A stretch of 64,000 bases of DNA from JABWAN01 sp041918175 (GCA_041918175.1 JAYRWE010000058.1:1-64000), one strand, 5' to 3'. Counted from the stretch's first letter, positions 35,301-46,986 are shown. A program made the numbers and translations. Notes: generated by a model from the sequence alone, not told the origin.

Positions 35301-36711
35301 TTTGTTTCGTGGCCGGTTCATAGGCGTAAAGGCCGTGGTGTGTCGCAAACCAAAGCTGCCCGGCGTGATCTTCTAATATGCCATTAATTTGCTCCGTTGC
35401 CGACAACCCGGGCAAGACAATCTGTTCATATACGCCGCTCGCGCGCAGCAGGCGGCCCAAACCGTGATTCGAGCTGATCCACAACACACTGTCCGGCCCC
35501 TCATGCGTCGGCAGCATGCTCCGCACGCTCAACGCCGATTTGAACGTCGTCGGACCGCGATAGAGTTTGAAGGTTTTCGCATTGGGATCGAACACGTCGA
35601 GGCCTTTGCCCGCGGTTCCGACCCACATTCGATTGGCGCGGTCACGGTGCAACGAGACCAAGCCGTCAAAACTCAGACTCGAGCTTTCGTCATCTTTATG
35701 GTGAAGATACTCGAACGTTTCGCGCTGCGGATCAAAGAGCGCCAGCCCGCCGAAAGTGGCCAGCCAAAGCTTTCCCTCGCGGCTTGCTGCAATATCTCGA
35801 ACCAGGCCGCGCCAATCCATCTCGAAGGCGCCCGGAGCGTGGAGATAGTGCATAAAACGCGCGGGGCCTTCGGACGTCATGCGCAATTTCGACAAACCGA
35901 CGAACGTGCCGAGCCAGAGCACGCCGTTTTCATCTTCATGCAGCGAGAAAACATGATTCTGTGAGAGACCGTCGTTTTCAAACGTGAAGTGCGTAAAGGC
36001 GCTCGTTGCGGCATTGAGCTCGAGCCGGTCCAACCCCGCGTGCGTGCCTGCCCACAGCACGCCGCGACGATCAACATAAACCGTGTGAACGTTGTTATCG
36101 CTGAGGCTCGCGGGATCGCGCGGCTCGTGCGCATATTGCCTCACGGTGAAGCGAAGCGGGCGCTCTTCGCCCTCCGCCCTTTGCCCCTCGCGACGCAAGT
36201 GAAACAAGCCGTGATTCCTGGTGCTGAGCCACAACGCGCCATTTTGATCTGCGCAAATTTTCGTGATGGAAAGCGCACTCGGTGTTTGGCGCTGCTCCGG
36301 CAAGAGTGCGTAACGCGTGAAGCGCTCGGTCACTGGATCAAAGCGATTGAGCATGCCCGCAGCGATCCACAGGTTCCCGTCGCGATCTTCATAAAGCGCG
36401 GTCACCTCGTTGCCCGAGATCGAAGTGGAATCGAACGGATCGTTTTTAAACACGGTGAAGCGATAGCCGTCATAGCGATTCAGCCCGTCTTGCGTGCCGA
36501 ACCACATGTAGCCCTTGCGGTCCTGCAGAATCGCATGAATCAAGCTCTGCGAGAGTCCGTCGTCGATGGTGAGATGTTTGAAAGCGATGGGGCGCTCTTG
36601 CGCGAAAAGCGCGTGAGGCGCCGGCCACACGGCAGCGATGAGCAAACTCAGCCAGAGCGCTTTGTCCAGACGCAATCGCTTCCAAGCATTGTGGTGAGGG
36701 GCGAGAGTCAT
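32380..36711 (-). CDS. Hybrid two-component regulator (propeller-HK-REC-AraC)
   Basis: A 1443-residue sensor-regulator of the HTCS type. Order: signal/anchor helix (about 18-38), periplasmic two-component propellers (to about 740, repeated DGLSQ...I...LWIGT patterns), Y_Y_Y domain (about 755-808), membrane helix (about 825-843, WWAYLLYASFAIATLVTIY), HisKA with phospho-acceptor His in SHEFRTPL, HATPase (DTGIGIP, GIGLALVKEL), receiver domain (about 1190-1310, phospho-Asp in VVISDVMMPKMNG), and a C-terminal AraC-type DNA-binding domain (VGMSRAQLQRKLKALV, VGFSSQAHFTRSF). It senses a periplasmic ligand and controls transcription with one chain. Two stretches (about 1037-1065 and 1148-1189) are encoded by intergenic-type repeats. 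A terminator lies just upstream. Confidence 0.9.
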   Translation of the reverse strand: MTLAPHHNAWKRLRLDKALWLSLLIAAVWPAPHALFAQERPIAFKHLTIDDGLSQSLIHAILQDRKGYMWFGTQDGLNRYDGYRFTVFKNDPFDSTSISGNEVTALYEDRDGNLWIAAGMLNRFDPVTERFTRYALLPEQRQTPSALSITKICADQNGALWLSTRNHGLFHLRREGQRAEGEERPLRFTVRQYAHEPRDPASLSDNNVHTVYVDRRGVLWAGTHAGLDRLELNAATSAFTHFTFENDGLSQNHVFSLHEDENGVLWLGTFVGLSKLRMTSEGPARFMHYLHAPGAFEMDWRGLVRDIAASREGKLWLATFGGLALFDPQRETFEYLHHKDDESSSLSFDGLVSLHRDRANRMWVGTAGKGLDVFDPNAKTFKLYRGPTTFKSALSVRSMLPTHEGPDSVLWISSNHGLGRLLRASGVYEQIVLPGLSATEQINGILEDHAGQLWFATHHGLYAYEPATKQITRYRHDPNDAGSLLPGEDVDLVYEDEETGLWVTCQSVLAKFDRAGARFTKYRDAHAGISSFECMLRDRNKILWLGWNGGLARFDPAATSFRYFRNNPADRNSLSFNSVYSLCLDPRAPEKYLWIGTGGGGLNRLDLQTEKFIHFTESDGLPNNVIYAILPDASGNLWMSTNKGISQLLLDEDSSTPRFKNYDVSDGLQSNEFNRAGFGMSRSGEIFFGGINGLNSFFPAEIKGNPHAPPVVFTDFKLFYKSISWRDKNSPLTQAIATTPAITLTHAQNVFTVEFAALDFTAPERNRYAYRLENFNRDWIETGTERTATFINLPPGKYVLRVKGSNNDGVWSAEAASLKIIITPPWWQTWWAYLLYASFAIATLVTIYKTRVRYLKKRAAALEATVVERTAEVVAQKQRIEKQNAQLETQAEKLTELDHMKSRFFANLSHEFRTPLTLILGPVEQALQETPEGKARSRLRLAHTNAQRLLGLINQLLDLSKLESGKMQLRAAEGDLVAFLQNLAVAFAPLAERKRIALRFASTEKKLLVYFDRDKAEKIFNNLLSNAIKFTPEGGEVSVQLSVNSNQLPLNTDHWSLITDHWILVTIKDTGIGIPADKLPHVFDRFYQVDASPTREYEGTGIGLALVKELVELHRGEVSVTSAEGKGSTFTVRLPLGKDHLAPEEVLEISEQYSVGSDQSSVISEHEAMTPSLQNSNAPSIQKSITPEIQERDLVLIVEDNAEMRRYVRQELEPAYRVLEAANGEEGLAAALEAIPDVVISDVMMPKMNGYELCSRLKTDERTSHIPVILLTAKADRLDKLAGLETGADDYLGKPFDRQELVARVKNLIALRRKLRERFARQLTLKPSEVAVESRDEAFLKKVMTVIEERMGEEGFEMETLCRSVGMSRAQLQRKLKALVNQSPMELVRSMRLERAADLLRQNAGSIAEIAYQVGFSSQAHFTRSFHEHFGAPPSEFKKAQQS
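33147..33268. repeat. TTGGATT and CTGATNACTG repeats inside coding sequence
   Basis: Both tandem families lie here in frame within the linker between the HATPase and receiver domains of the hybrid kinase. They encode low-complexity peptide (EQYSVGSDQSSVISEHEA, SLQNSNAPSIQKS). Confidence 0.8.
33515..33601. repeat. CTGATNACTG repeat inside the kinase ATPase domain
   Basis: About 87 bp of the family lies in frame between the N-box region (IKFTPEGGEVSVQ) and the G1 box (VTIKDTGIGIP) of the HATPase, adding roughly SVNSNQLPLNTDHWSLITDH. The reading frame stays open. The insertion is in the loop between two central strands, where extra length may be tolerated. Confidence 0.8.
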
Positions 36712-36762
36712 AAAAACAGAATAAACCTTTTTTTGGAAAAAGCAAATCCCGCTGGGTAAAAT

Positions 36763-36798
36763 AAAAAGGCGATCCCAATGTCGTGGAATCGCCTTTTT
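36763..36798. terminator. Bidirectional rho-independent terminator
   Basis: A perfect 11-bp stem AAAAAGGCGAT/ATCGCCTTTTT with a 14-nt loop and A/T tracts on both sides. It stands 52 bp upstream of the hybrid regulator's start and would insulate it from transcription arriving from the pseudogene region. Confidence 0.8.
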
Positions 36799-36886
36799 GA
36801 AAATTGCTTCTGCTACGCCACAAACACGCGATCATGAATCCGCGGGTTAGGAAGTGTAAGCATGATGAATCACGCCAGAAAAACTG

Positions 36887-36904
36887 AGGACGCTTCAGCG
36901 TCCT
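36887..36904. repeat. CT-NN-AG palindrome
   Basis: AGGACGCT-TC-AGCGTCCT, a single member of the palindrome family seen in the 1029-1149 cluster. Confidence 0.7.
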
Positions 36905-36941
36905 TCCATCTCCTAGCTCCGTGCCTCGGCGCGGGGCGGGC

Positions 36942-37010
36942 TTATTTCATCAACACGAGCTTGCGCTGCGCGGTAAACTCACCCGCTGTGATCACATACA
37001 AATACACGCC
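36942..37010 (-). pseudogene. Remnant of a T9SS-type sorting domain
   Basis: Only the last 22 codons remain (GVYLYVITAGEFTAQRKLV and the stop), nearly identical at DNA level to the end of the secreted-protein gene at 26273. The upstream part of the frame does not continue the domain. An IS66 fragment in the opposite direction follows, suggesting insertion and decay. Confidence 0.8.
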
Positions 37011-37118
37011 GTTTGGCGGCGAAGCGAAGCCGTTGCGCGAACGGTACAACGTCGAGCCGCCGGCGATCACAAAATTTTCGTCATCCGGCTTGACCGCGAG
37101 CACCACAAGAAGAAAGAT

Positions 37119-37370
37119 GGGTTCACCGAGGGGATACTGCAATGCGATGGCTACATCGGCTACGAGGAAATTCTCGCGCGGCCAGGTGTGGTGGGTGTGG
37201 GCTGCATGGCGCATGCGCGGCGCTATTTCGCACAGGCGCATGATAGTGATCGCAAGCGCGCGGAATGTATGCTTCTGAAGCTGCACGCGCTTTATCGCGT
37301 CGAGCGCGGAGCGCGTGCAGCCGAGATGCATTCGAGGCGCGGCATGGCGTTCAAAATTGTGAAGCGATAG
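37119..37370 (+). pseudogene. IS66-family transposase fragment
   Basis: An 83-residue stretch with GILQCDGYIGYEEIL and GVGCMAHARRYFAQAH, the 'LQ-x-DGYxGY ... GCxAHxRRxFxxA' region of IS66 TnpC transposases, and LHALYRVER. The N- and C-terminal parts of the roughly 500-residue enzyme are missing. No inverted repeats or target duplication are recognisable. Confidence 0.8.
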
Positions 37371-37420
37371 CCTGCATGAGAACCGGATCGAAGCATTGCA
37401 CGATGGCATTTTTGCCGCTA

Positions 37421-37957
37421 TCATCGCAGCAAGAGCATTCTCCGCGTCCAGCTATAAACGCCCGCCGTCAATCGGATGAGGTAAAAGCCTGAACTGGCAG
37501 GCTGGCCGACATCGTCTTTGCCATCCCATTTCACCAAGTGACTTCCTGCTTGTCGGCGCGAGTTGACCAACGTCGCGACTTCTCGGCCCAGCGCATCATA
37601 GATCCTCAACGTCACATGCTCGGTTGCCGGCAAAGAAAAAGAAATTGTCGTGCTCGGATTTCCCCGGCCAGAAGTGGGGGATGTCGCTCCGCTCCAAGCG
37701 CATTCGGCCGTTGGAGGTTTGATAATTCTGTTGACTGCCCGGCGAATTGAATTCCGTTTTAGCGTGCAGCTTGCCGTTATAAAAACCGGCCGGCGTCGTG
37801 TAAGGAAGCGTACCTGTTTCGCAAGGATCGCCGGAGCTGGGCCAGTTGGCTCTGGCATTATCCGCTTCGTCGCCCCACGGAAAAATATAGTAGGGATTAT
37901 ATTGGCCGCCGCGACCGGCATATTCCCATTCGGCTTCCGTGCTGTGGCGAGGAGTGA
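37421..37957 (-). pseudogene. Frameshifted SUMF1-domain protein with sorting domain
   Basis: Two frames of one decayed gene. The upstream part (about 37700-37957) reads STEAEWEYAGRGGQYNPYY, then FPWGDEADNARANWPSSGD and TPAGFYNGKLHAKTEFNSPG, which is the formylglycine-generating-enzyme (SUMF1) fold. The downstream part, in another frame, is a T9SS-type sorting domain (GNPSTTISFSLPATEHVTL to the end). The N-terminus is missing before 'EAEWEYA'. An original secreted SUMF1-like protein is inferred. Confidence 0.75.
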
Positions 37958-38088
37958 ATCAATGATGCTAGAACCAAGAAGAGCGCGAGGCAATTTCACG
38001 GGCAGGCCTTGCGTTTGTGGAAAAATTATCCCTTCTTTTTTCAAAACACCGCAAGCAACCAAGTCCTGGTTTTACTCTGCCGAACAAG

Positions 38089-41124
<3,036 letters not shown>

Positions 41125-41185
41125 GAAATGTCGCCCTATTTTGTTTCGGTGAGGAATGCCGATTAAATTGCCTACCCGTTTTTTG

Positions 41186-41253
41186 AACCGCGAATCAACG
41201 CGAATGTGCGCTAATTCTTTTTAATTCGCGTTCATTCGCGTCTATTCGCGGTT
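41186..41253. repeat. Inverted repeat with internal CGCGAAT repeats
   Basis: AACCGCGAATCAACGCGAAT pairs with ATTCGCGTCTATTCGCGGTT across a short A/T centre. Reads as a dispersed element with 10-bp-spaced CGCGAAT units; may also end the activator transcript. The remaining stretch to 41714 shows no gene I can support. Confidence 0.65.
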
Positions 41254-41714
41254 TAGAAATGGGAAAGTTATTTAATCGCCGGTCCTTAATTGAAGCGCCT
41301 GTACTCCCCGAGGGGGAAGATGGAGGAATAGCGTTGGCTTTGTGCCCTGAAATGGCGGGCATCGCGGCCAATACTACGGCGTTGGCGCTCAAAATGCATT
41401 TGGGGCTTGGACGCGACATCCTTCGCAACAACCCCTGCCGACATCTCAGCACCCTTCTGAAATCTCAGCACTTCTTCCCCGAATCATTCGTCTAATCAAA
41501 CACAGCAGCTTTTGCTTTAACTCCAAACTTCAAAAGCCACTTGCGCGCGCGCACGAGTGGCTTTTTTGTTTGTGGTATATCATTCGCCCAAGAGCAGGGC
41601 AAAACAAAAGCGCGGCGCTGCAAATGGTGTTCAAGCGCATCAATTTTCGCTATCTCCCAAGTCGCCTCGATGTGGCGCAATCTTTCGAAAACTAAACCCA
41701 AGACTGGCGCAACC

Positions 41715-42002
41715 ATGTTTCTTATCAAAAAAGTTTATGAAAACGAATTGACCGCGCTGTTCAAGATCGAAGGCGAAATCGCGGATCACGCTACGGACTA
41801 TTGGAGCGAGGCGCTCGCGGCGCTGCTGCAGCAGACGAACAAGCACGTTCTGCTCGATTGCTCCGAGGTCTCCTTCATAAGCCTTACTGTCGCGCAGCGG
41901 CTCATCGGTCAAATGACGAAGAGAATTTTTTTGCTCAATTGTCCGACCGCAGTGCAAAACCTCGCGCGTAACACGGGGTGGGCCGAGCAAGTTTTGGAAT
42001 AG
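41715..42002 (+). CDS. STAS-like protein
   Basis: A 95-residue protein shaped like an anti-anti-sigma STAS domain: a leading beta segment, then VLLDCSEVSFISLTVAQRLI, which corresponds to the usual 'DxSxVxFIDSxGxxxL' phospho-site. Here the D-S pair is replaced by S-L, so ordinary serine phosphorylation may be lost. A PAS-SpoIIE phosphatase is encoded 5.8 kb downstream (47507). Confidence 0.6.
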   Translation: MFLIKKVYENELTALFKIEGEIADHATDYWSEALAALLQQTNKHVLLDCSEVSFISLTVAQRLIGQMTKRIFLLNCPTAVQNLARNTGWAEQVLE

Positions 42003-42107
42003 CCCAACATTACACGTAGCGTCGGAAGAACAACATCTGCAGAACGCACAATCCCATCTCAACCCTTTTTTGAAACGCTTCACTTTAACTTTGAGGAGAA
42101 TTCCATC

Positions 42108-43547
42108 ATGATAGCAAAGCAAAAAAACGAATCGTGGCTGCCGATGTCGCGGCGCAAAATGCTCGGCGGCTTGTTGTTTGGTGCGGGCACGATGCTCACC
42201 GGACTTAAAATGAATTCACTCGGCGTCGCGGCAAAGCGGAAAGGCAAAATTTTGTTCGAAGGTTTACCCGCGATTCCGAAGGGACTCGAGCTGGCCGTGA
42301 ATATGCCGCTGATCGAAGCATTGCACGGACGGCGCGCGCGGCGGTTTGCGCTGGGCGCGGAGATTCCGGATGGGCCGCTGAAATTCAAATCCAAACACGC
42401 GCCGATGCCGCTCAGCGAGTTGGAGCAGATGATGGTGCTCACCGCGGCAGCCGGAAATACGGGATGGTTTTATCTGCATCCGTACAATCAAAATTACTTG
42501 CCGAACATTCCGAACTATGCCGCGGCTGCGGGCGGGCGCACTTTTCCTTCGGCGGCGGGATTTCATACGACGGAATTTTTCTTCACCGATGATAACGGCA
42601 CTTATTTTCTGCCGACGCGCGACGCGCATGATTTGGTGAAACGTGATGAAACCGGCGCCACCGATCTCAATGCGTATTTGCAGGCGCATCGTTCGCGCAT
42701 TCGCAAGCTCTCCGACAAACGTCTGCACATTCCAGCCAAGCCGGCGCACATCGACATGCATAATCCGTGGTGCGTGAACGTGCCGGGCAGCACGCTCATC
42801 ATTCCGGTTGCCGATCTCGCGCAGCATTTTATCGCGGTGCTCGCGTATCTCGTGCAAAACGGCGCGTGCATTTTTGACGACGTGAATAAGAATCCGATTC
42901 CGGGTATTGAGAAATTCAGTTCGCTGGTCGATGTGAAGAATCCATATCCGCTCACTTACGTTGAGCAGCTTTCGCTGGCGGAAGTGACCGCGGAGCTTTC
43001 GACCGCGTCTTATGCGGGCGCGCTGATGTTGCAAGCGATGGGACTCGGCGGCTGGATGTTCGACGGCATCACGCCGATGAGCGTGCTCGGCGCGAGCGGT
43101 GATCCGGAAATGCCCGGCCTCGGTTTTCGTTATGACACGGACGAGCGTTGGCCATTGCCGAACGTGACCGGCTTGCCCGGCGTGTTCGAAGGTTTTTGCC
43201 CGCCGCATTACAAGGACATGCGCGCCGCAATCGAAGCTTTTGTGCAACGCAAGTTCGGCGCGGGCGGCCCGTTCAATGCCAACACGCCCGGCCCATATCG
43301 CGAGAACGCGCGCGTGCGCGGCGCCGGCAAAGTGCATAGTGACGAGTTCAAAGAGTGCGTGGCGTTGATGGCGCAATATGTGTTCGACCGCTTCGGAAAA
43401 TTTCCCGGCACGGTGCCGTCGATTTTCATCTTGACGTATTTGCAAGCGCATCATCTCGATCTGGAATTTTACGATCAGCATTACACCGCGGGCGCGTATT
43501 TGGAATCGCACGCGCGGCATCAGGAATTGTGGCACGGCAGGGCGTGA
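42108..43547 (+). CDS. Tat-exported protein, nitroreductase-like region
   Basis: A 479-residue protein with a twin-arginine leader (SRRKMLGGLLFGAGTML). The segment from HGRRARRFALGAEIPDGPLK to SELEQMMVLTAAAGNTGW has the spacing of the FMN-binding nitroreductase start ('RRSxRxF ... LSxLLWAAxG'), but no clear flavin loop later on, so I leave the function open. ATG after TTTGAGGAGAA. Not recognised further. Confidence 0.55.
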   Translation: MIAKQKNESWLPMSRRKMLGGLLFGAGTMLTGLKMNSLGVAAKRKGKILFEGLPAIPKGLELAVNMPLIEALHGRRARRFALGAEIPDGPLKFKSKHAPMPLSELEQMMVLTAAAGNTGWFYLHPYNQNYLPNIPNYAAAAGGRTFPSAAGFHTTEFFFTDDNGTYFLPTRDAHDLVKRDETGATDLNAYLQAHRSRIRKLSDKRLHIPAKPAHIDMHNPWCVNVPGSTLIIPVADLAQHFIAVLAYLVQNGACIFDDVNKNPIPGIEKFSSLVDVKNPYPLTYVEQLSLAEVTAELSTASYAGALMLQAMGLGGWMFDGITPMSVLGASGDPEMPGLGFRYDTDERWPLPNVTGLPGVFEGFCPPHYKDMRAAIEAFVQRKFGAGGPFNANTPGPYRENARVRGAGKVHSDEFKECVALMAQYVFDRFGKFPGTVPSIFILTYLQAHHLDLEFYDQHYTAGAYLESHARHQELWHGRA

Positions 43548-43647
43548 GGGGAGGGTGTAGCGCAGAGAGCGAAAGCGCGTTGCTCCATGCTCGCTGCGCT
43601 ACGCGATTGGCGAAGCAAAGTTAGAATAAAATTCTGAAAGTTCTCTC

Positions 43648-43706
43648 GGCGACACTCGGTGACTTCGGCGAATTTCGGCGGAAAAGCTTTACCACCGAGT
43701 GTCGCC
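43648..43706. repeat. Perfect 14-bp hairpin element
   Basis: Arms GGCGACACTCGGTG and CACCGAGTGTCGCC with a 31-nt loop (ACTTCGGCGAATTTCGGCGG within). A variant arm and loop occurs at about 51737-51780. Dispersed element. Confidence 0.7.
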
Positions 43707-43782
43707 AAATAGCTGCTTCACAGAAGTTTCGATTTGCTGCTTGCTGGCAAATCGTGATAGGCTAATAAGAAAGGATACGAAC

Positions 43783-44112
43783 ATGAACGCAAACATAGTT
43801 ATTGAATGGGCGCCTTTTGAATTGGCGGAAGGCTTCGACGAGAAGGCGCTGCTGCAGGCCTCGGCAACGCTGCAAAAAGATTTTCTCAGCAAGCAAAGGG
43901 GATTTATCCGACGCGAGCTGCTGCGAGGCAAAGGCAAGCAGTGGGTTGATCTCGTTTATTGGCAAAGCTGGGAAGACGCCGAGCAAGCTGCCAAGAATGC
44001 CGCGTCAAGCGCCGTGTGTCGAAATTATTTTCAATGTATGCTCGCCGCGGATCACGACGACCCGAACGCCGCAATTTTTCACTTTGAGCGCATGGAGTCG
44101 TACAGCACATAA
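43783..44112 (+). CDS. ABM-like dimeric alpha/beta-barrel protein
   Basis: A 109-residue protein with FLSKQRGFIRRELLRGKGKQ and WVDLVYWQSWEDAEQAAKNA, the pattern 'GFxxxxLxxx...WxxxxxWxSxEDAxxA' of the antibiotic-biosynthesis-monooxygenase-like dimeric barrel. No cofactor site is evident. ATG chosen after the frame's A-rich upstream region. Confidence 0.65.
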   Translation: MNANIVIEWAPFELAEGFDEKALLQASATLQKDFLSKQRGFIRRELLRGKGKQWVDLVYWQSWEDAEQAAKNAASSAVCRNYFQCMLAADHDDPNAAIFHFERMESYST

Positions 44113-44200
44113 CTCGGGCGAGCCGGAGATCCAAAAAATTATCGCGCACGGAATGGAACGTTCGAATGAACCGAACACATTTTGAGAATGGAGTTTCAAT

Positions 44201-45148
44201 ATGGCAAAATATCGCAATGCGCTGCCGCAATTATCCGGCGGCGTTTTTCTCACGGACGGCGGCATTGAAACGACCCTCATCTTTCACGAAGGTCTGGAGT
44301 TGCCGCATTTCGCCGCTTTTCATTTATTAAAAGACGAGCCAGGCAAAGCGGCGCTGCGAAAGTATTTCCGCACATATGCCGCTCTCGCCAGAGAACATGC
44401 GGTAGGTTTTATTCTCGAAGCGCCGACTTGGCGCGCCAGTTCCGATTGGTTGGCAAAGTTGGGCTACGCTGAACGCGACGTTGCCGAGGTCAACCGCCAA
44501 TCTGTTGCGCTGCTGCATGATATTCGCAGCGAGTTTGAGAACGACAAAACGCCGATGGTGATTAGCGGCTGCGTTGGTCCGCGCGGCGACGGCTATATTG
44601 CGGCGAATGCAATGTCGGCGCGCGAAGCGAAACGTTATCACGCGCAGCAAATCGGCGCGTTCAGCGTGGCCGGCGCCGATATGGTGACGGCGATCACGAT
44701 GAACTACGTGGAAGAAGCCCTCGGCGTCGTGGCCGCGGCGAAATCCGCGGGCATGCCCGTGGCGATCTCGTTCACGGTTGAAACCGACGGCAATTTGCCC
44801 ACCGGCCAATCGTTGCAAGATGCGATCGCGCAGGTGGATGCCGAGACGAGCAACGCGCCGGTTTATTACATGATCAACTGCGCGCATCCCTCGCATTTTG
44901 AAAGCACGGTGGCCGGCGGCGAACCGTGGCTGGAAAGAATTCGCGGCCTGCGCGCCAACGCCTCGGCCAAAAGCCACGCGGAGTTGAATGACAGCACGCA
45001 GCTTGATGATGGCAATCCCGAGGCGTTCGGCCGGCAGCACCGCCAACTCTTGCGCCGGCTCAAGAACCTCAACGTGTTTGGCGGCTGCTTCGGCACGGAT
45101 CATCGCCACGTTGCAGAAATTTGCAAAAGTGTTTTGACTCAAATTTGA
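44201..45148 (+). CDS. Homocysteine S-methyltransferase family protein
   Basis: A 315-residue protein with the family's start (LTDGGIETTLIF), barrel motifs VISGCVGPRGDGY and AITMNYVEEALG, and the zinc region: first cysteine in MINCAHPSH and a late GGCFGTDHRH. The family normally has GGCC there; the second cysteine is phenylalanine here. Zinc needs three cysteines, so activity is uncertain. It probably used homocysteine or selenohomocysteine with an S-methyl donor. Confidence 0.8.
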   Translation: MAKYRNALPQLSGGVFLTDGGIETTLIFHEGLELPHFAAFHLLKDEPGKAALRKYFRTYAALAREHAVGFILEAPTWRASSDWLAKLGYAERDVAEVNRQSVALLHDIRSEFENDKTPMVISGCVGPRGDGYIAANAMSAREAKRYHAQQIGAFSVAGADMVTAITMNYVEEALGVVAAAKSAGMPVAISFTVETDGNLPTGQSLQDAIAQVDAETSNAPVYYMINCAHPSHFESTVAGGEPWLERIRGLRANASAKSHAELNDSTQLDDGNPEAFGRQHRQLLRRLKNLNVFGGCFGTDHRHVAEICKSVLTQI

Positions 45149-45161
45149 AAGGCGCTTGTCT

Positions 45162-45971
45162 ATGAAATTCACCATCAAATCAATTCAGCTTCCGCATCGC
45201 GTGAAGCTGGAATATGTTGAGCACGGCGATCCCAACGGCGTTCCCGTGATTCTGTTGCATGGCATCACCGACTCGTGGCGTTCATACGAATTGGTGCTGC
45301 CGCATTTGCCGAAGTCCATGCGCGCCTTCGCGATTTCGCAGCGCGGCCACGGCAATTCCGAGCGCCCGGCTAGCGGCTATCATCCTCGCGATTTTGCCGC
45401 GGATGTGGCGGCATTTATGGATGCGCTCAAAATTCAGCGCGCGATCATCGTCGGCCATTCGATGGGCAGCTACGTCGCGCAGTGCTTTGCCATGAATTAT
45501 CGGGAACGCACGCGCGGCCTTGTGCTCGCCGGCTCGTTCACGACTTTGCAGGGCGATCAAGGGCTGCAAGAGTTTTGGGACACGGGCATATCCAAACTCG
45601 AAGATCCGGTTGATCCGAATTTTGCGCTGGAGTTTCAGAAGAGCACACTGGCGTTGCCGATTCCGGAAAACTATCTCAACACGGTGGTGCAGGAGAGTTT
45701 GAAGTTGCCCGCACGCATTTGGAAAGCAGCGTTCAAAGATTTGATGGCGACTGATCTTTCGAGCGAGCTGGGCAAAATCAAAGCGCCCACGCTCATTGTT
45801 TGGGGCGATAAAGATGCGTACTTTCTCCGCGACCAGCAGGACGCTCTCGCTGCGAGAATTGCGAACGCCAAACTTGTGATCTATTCCGGCGCCGGGCATG
45901 CGCTGCATTGGGAAGAGCCACAACGCTTCGCGAATGATCTCAAAGCGTTTGTCGAAAAAGCGCTGAGATAA
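45162..45971 (+). CDS. Alpha/beta hydrolase
   Basis: A 269-residue alpha/beta-hydrolase: HG-x-TDSWRSYE oxyanion region (LLHGITDSWRSYE), nucleophile Ser in VGHSMGSYVA, Asp in VWGDKDAYF and the catalytic His in GAGHALHWEEP. Start ATG at 45162. Substrate not predictable. It directly follows the homocysteine methyltransferase-like gene. Confidence 0.85.
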   Translation: MKFTIKSIQLPHRVKLEYVEHGDPNGVPVILLHGITDSWRSYELVLPHLPKSMRAFAISQRGHGNSERPASGYHPRDFAADVAAFMDALKIQRAIIVGHSMGSYVAQCFAMNYRERTRGLVLAGSFTTLQGDQGLQEFWDTGISKLEDPVDPNFALEFQKSTLALPIPENYLNTVVQESLKLPARIWKAAFKDLMATDLSSELGKIKAPTLIVWGDKDAYFLRDQQDALAARIANAKLVIYSGAGHALHWEEPQRFANDLKAFVEKALR

Positions 45972-46035
45972 ATTCCTGCTTGCGCGAAAGACAAACGCGT
46001 GAGCCTGGCTTTGCACTAAATACACGTGAGTGATC

Positions 46036-46986
46036 ATGCTTCAACTGACTAAAAGGAATCGTAGCGGTGCGCTCTTCGCCATGTTGCTCGCCGTCTCGGC
46101 GCTAGCTTTCACGGAAGCAAGAGATTTAACGCCGGCCATCAAACCGATTGCATTGATCGTCAAACTCGGAATCTCGGAAGAGGGCGGCGTTACTGCCGAA
46201 TGGAGCGAGGCCATTCGCGATCGGCATTCACGTGAAGAGTTGTCAAAGATCGCGGCGAGCATCACGAGATTGTCGAGCGAAGAAGCTCTGTGGGCTGATC
46301 TAATAAAGAGAAAAGTCCCGTCTTGGTCGGAGATGATTGACTCCTTGCGTCTCCCTTTTCAGGCCATCGCGCCGCCCGACACTATTGCAATTCTTCTCGG
46401 AAATCTGGGCGGCGATGATGCGTTTGTCTTTTCTTCTGCAACGATTTGCTTTGATTTGAACAAGCTCCACCGCCAGTATGGCGCTGCCGCGACAACCGTG
46501 AACGGCGACCGCATCGACAGATTTTTTGCGCACGAGTTCACACATGTGTTGCACAAGGCCTGGCGGAAGAAGCGCGGCTTGGAACTGAAATCGCCGTTCG
46601 AAGATGCGCTTTGGGCATGTCTCACTGAAGGATTGGGAAACTACCGCTCGCTCTCTGAGAAATGGATAATGCCCGGCGGGAAATTAACCCCGCATGCGCG
46701 AGACGTTCTGCAGCGGCTGCAACCAATATTTGTCCAACGTCTCTCCGCATTGGAGCAGGCCACGGCTGAGGAAGCCGCGCCGCTGCTCGTGGGTTTATCG
46801 CGGGGGCCTTTTGATCAAAAGTGGGGCGCGTTGACCGTCGCGCTCTGGCTCGCACAAGAAGCCCAAGGCGACGATCGCAATTTGCAAAAATGGGTGGAGG
46901 CTGGGCTCTCGGGCGTCTTGCTCTTAGCGCAAAAATATCTTCCCGAAAATCTTAAACGCGAAATGCCGAAAGGGATAATGCGATGA
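46036..46986 (+). CDS. Secreted zinc-metalloprotease-like protein
   Basis: A 316-residue protein with a signal peptide (ALFAMLLAVSALAFTEA) and a zinc-binding motif in FFAHEFTHVLH (HExxH). A possible third ligand is E in LTEGLGNY. The rest is unrecognised. It overlaps the downstream CsaA-like gene by ATGA. Start ATG at 46036 rather than the GTG six nucleotides earlier. Confidence 0.65.
   Translation: MLQLTKRNRSGALFAMLLAVSALAFTEARDLTPAIKPIALIVKLGISEEGGVTAEWSEAIRDRHSREELSKIAASITRLSSEEALWADLIKRKVPSWSEMIDSLRLPFQAIAPPDTIAILLGNLGGDDAFVFSSATICFDLNKLHRQYGAAATTVNGDRIDRFFAHEFTHVLHKAWRKKRGLELKSPFEDALWACLTEGLGNYRSLSEKWIMPGGKLTPHARDVLQRLQPIFVQRLSALEQATAEEAAPLLVGLSRGPFDQKWGALTVALWLAQEAQGDDRNLQKWVEAGLSGVLLLAQKYLPENLKREMPKGIMR

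Noticed and set aside
33769..35376. A 535-codon plus-strand open frame opposite the hybrid regulator
   Set aside because: It lies wholly within the well-supported antisense gene, has no recognisable domain and shows the composition of a shadow frame.
41257..41495. A 78-codon plus-strand frame after the sigma-54 activator
   Set aside because: No motif, no ribosome site and no neighbour coupling; probably non-coding.
43148..43339. Short frames within the Tat-exported gene
   Set aside because: Shadows of the main frame with arginine-rich, unconserved content.
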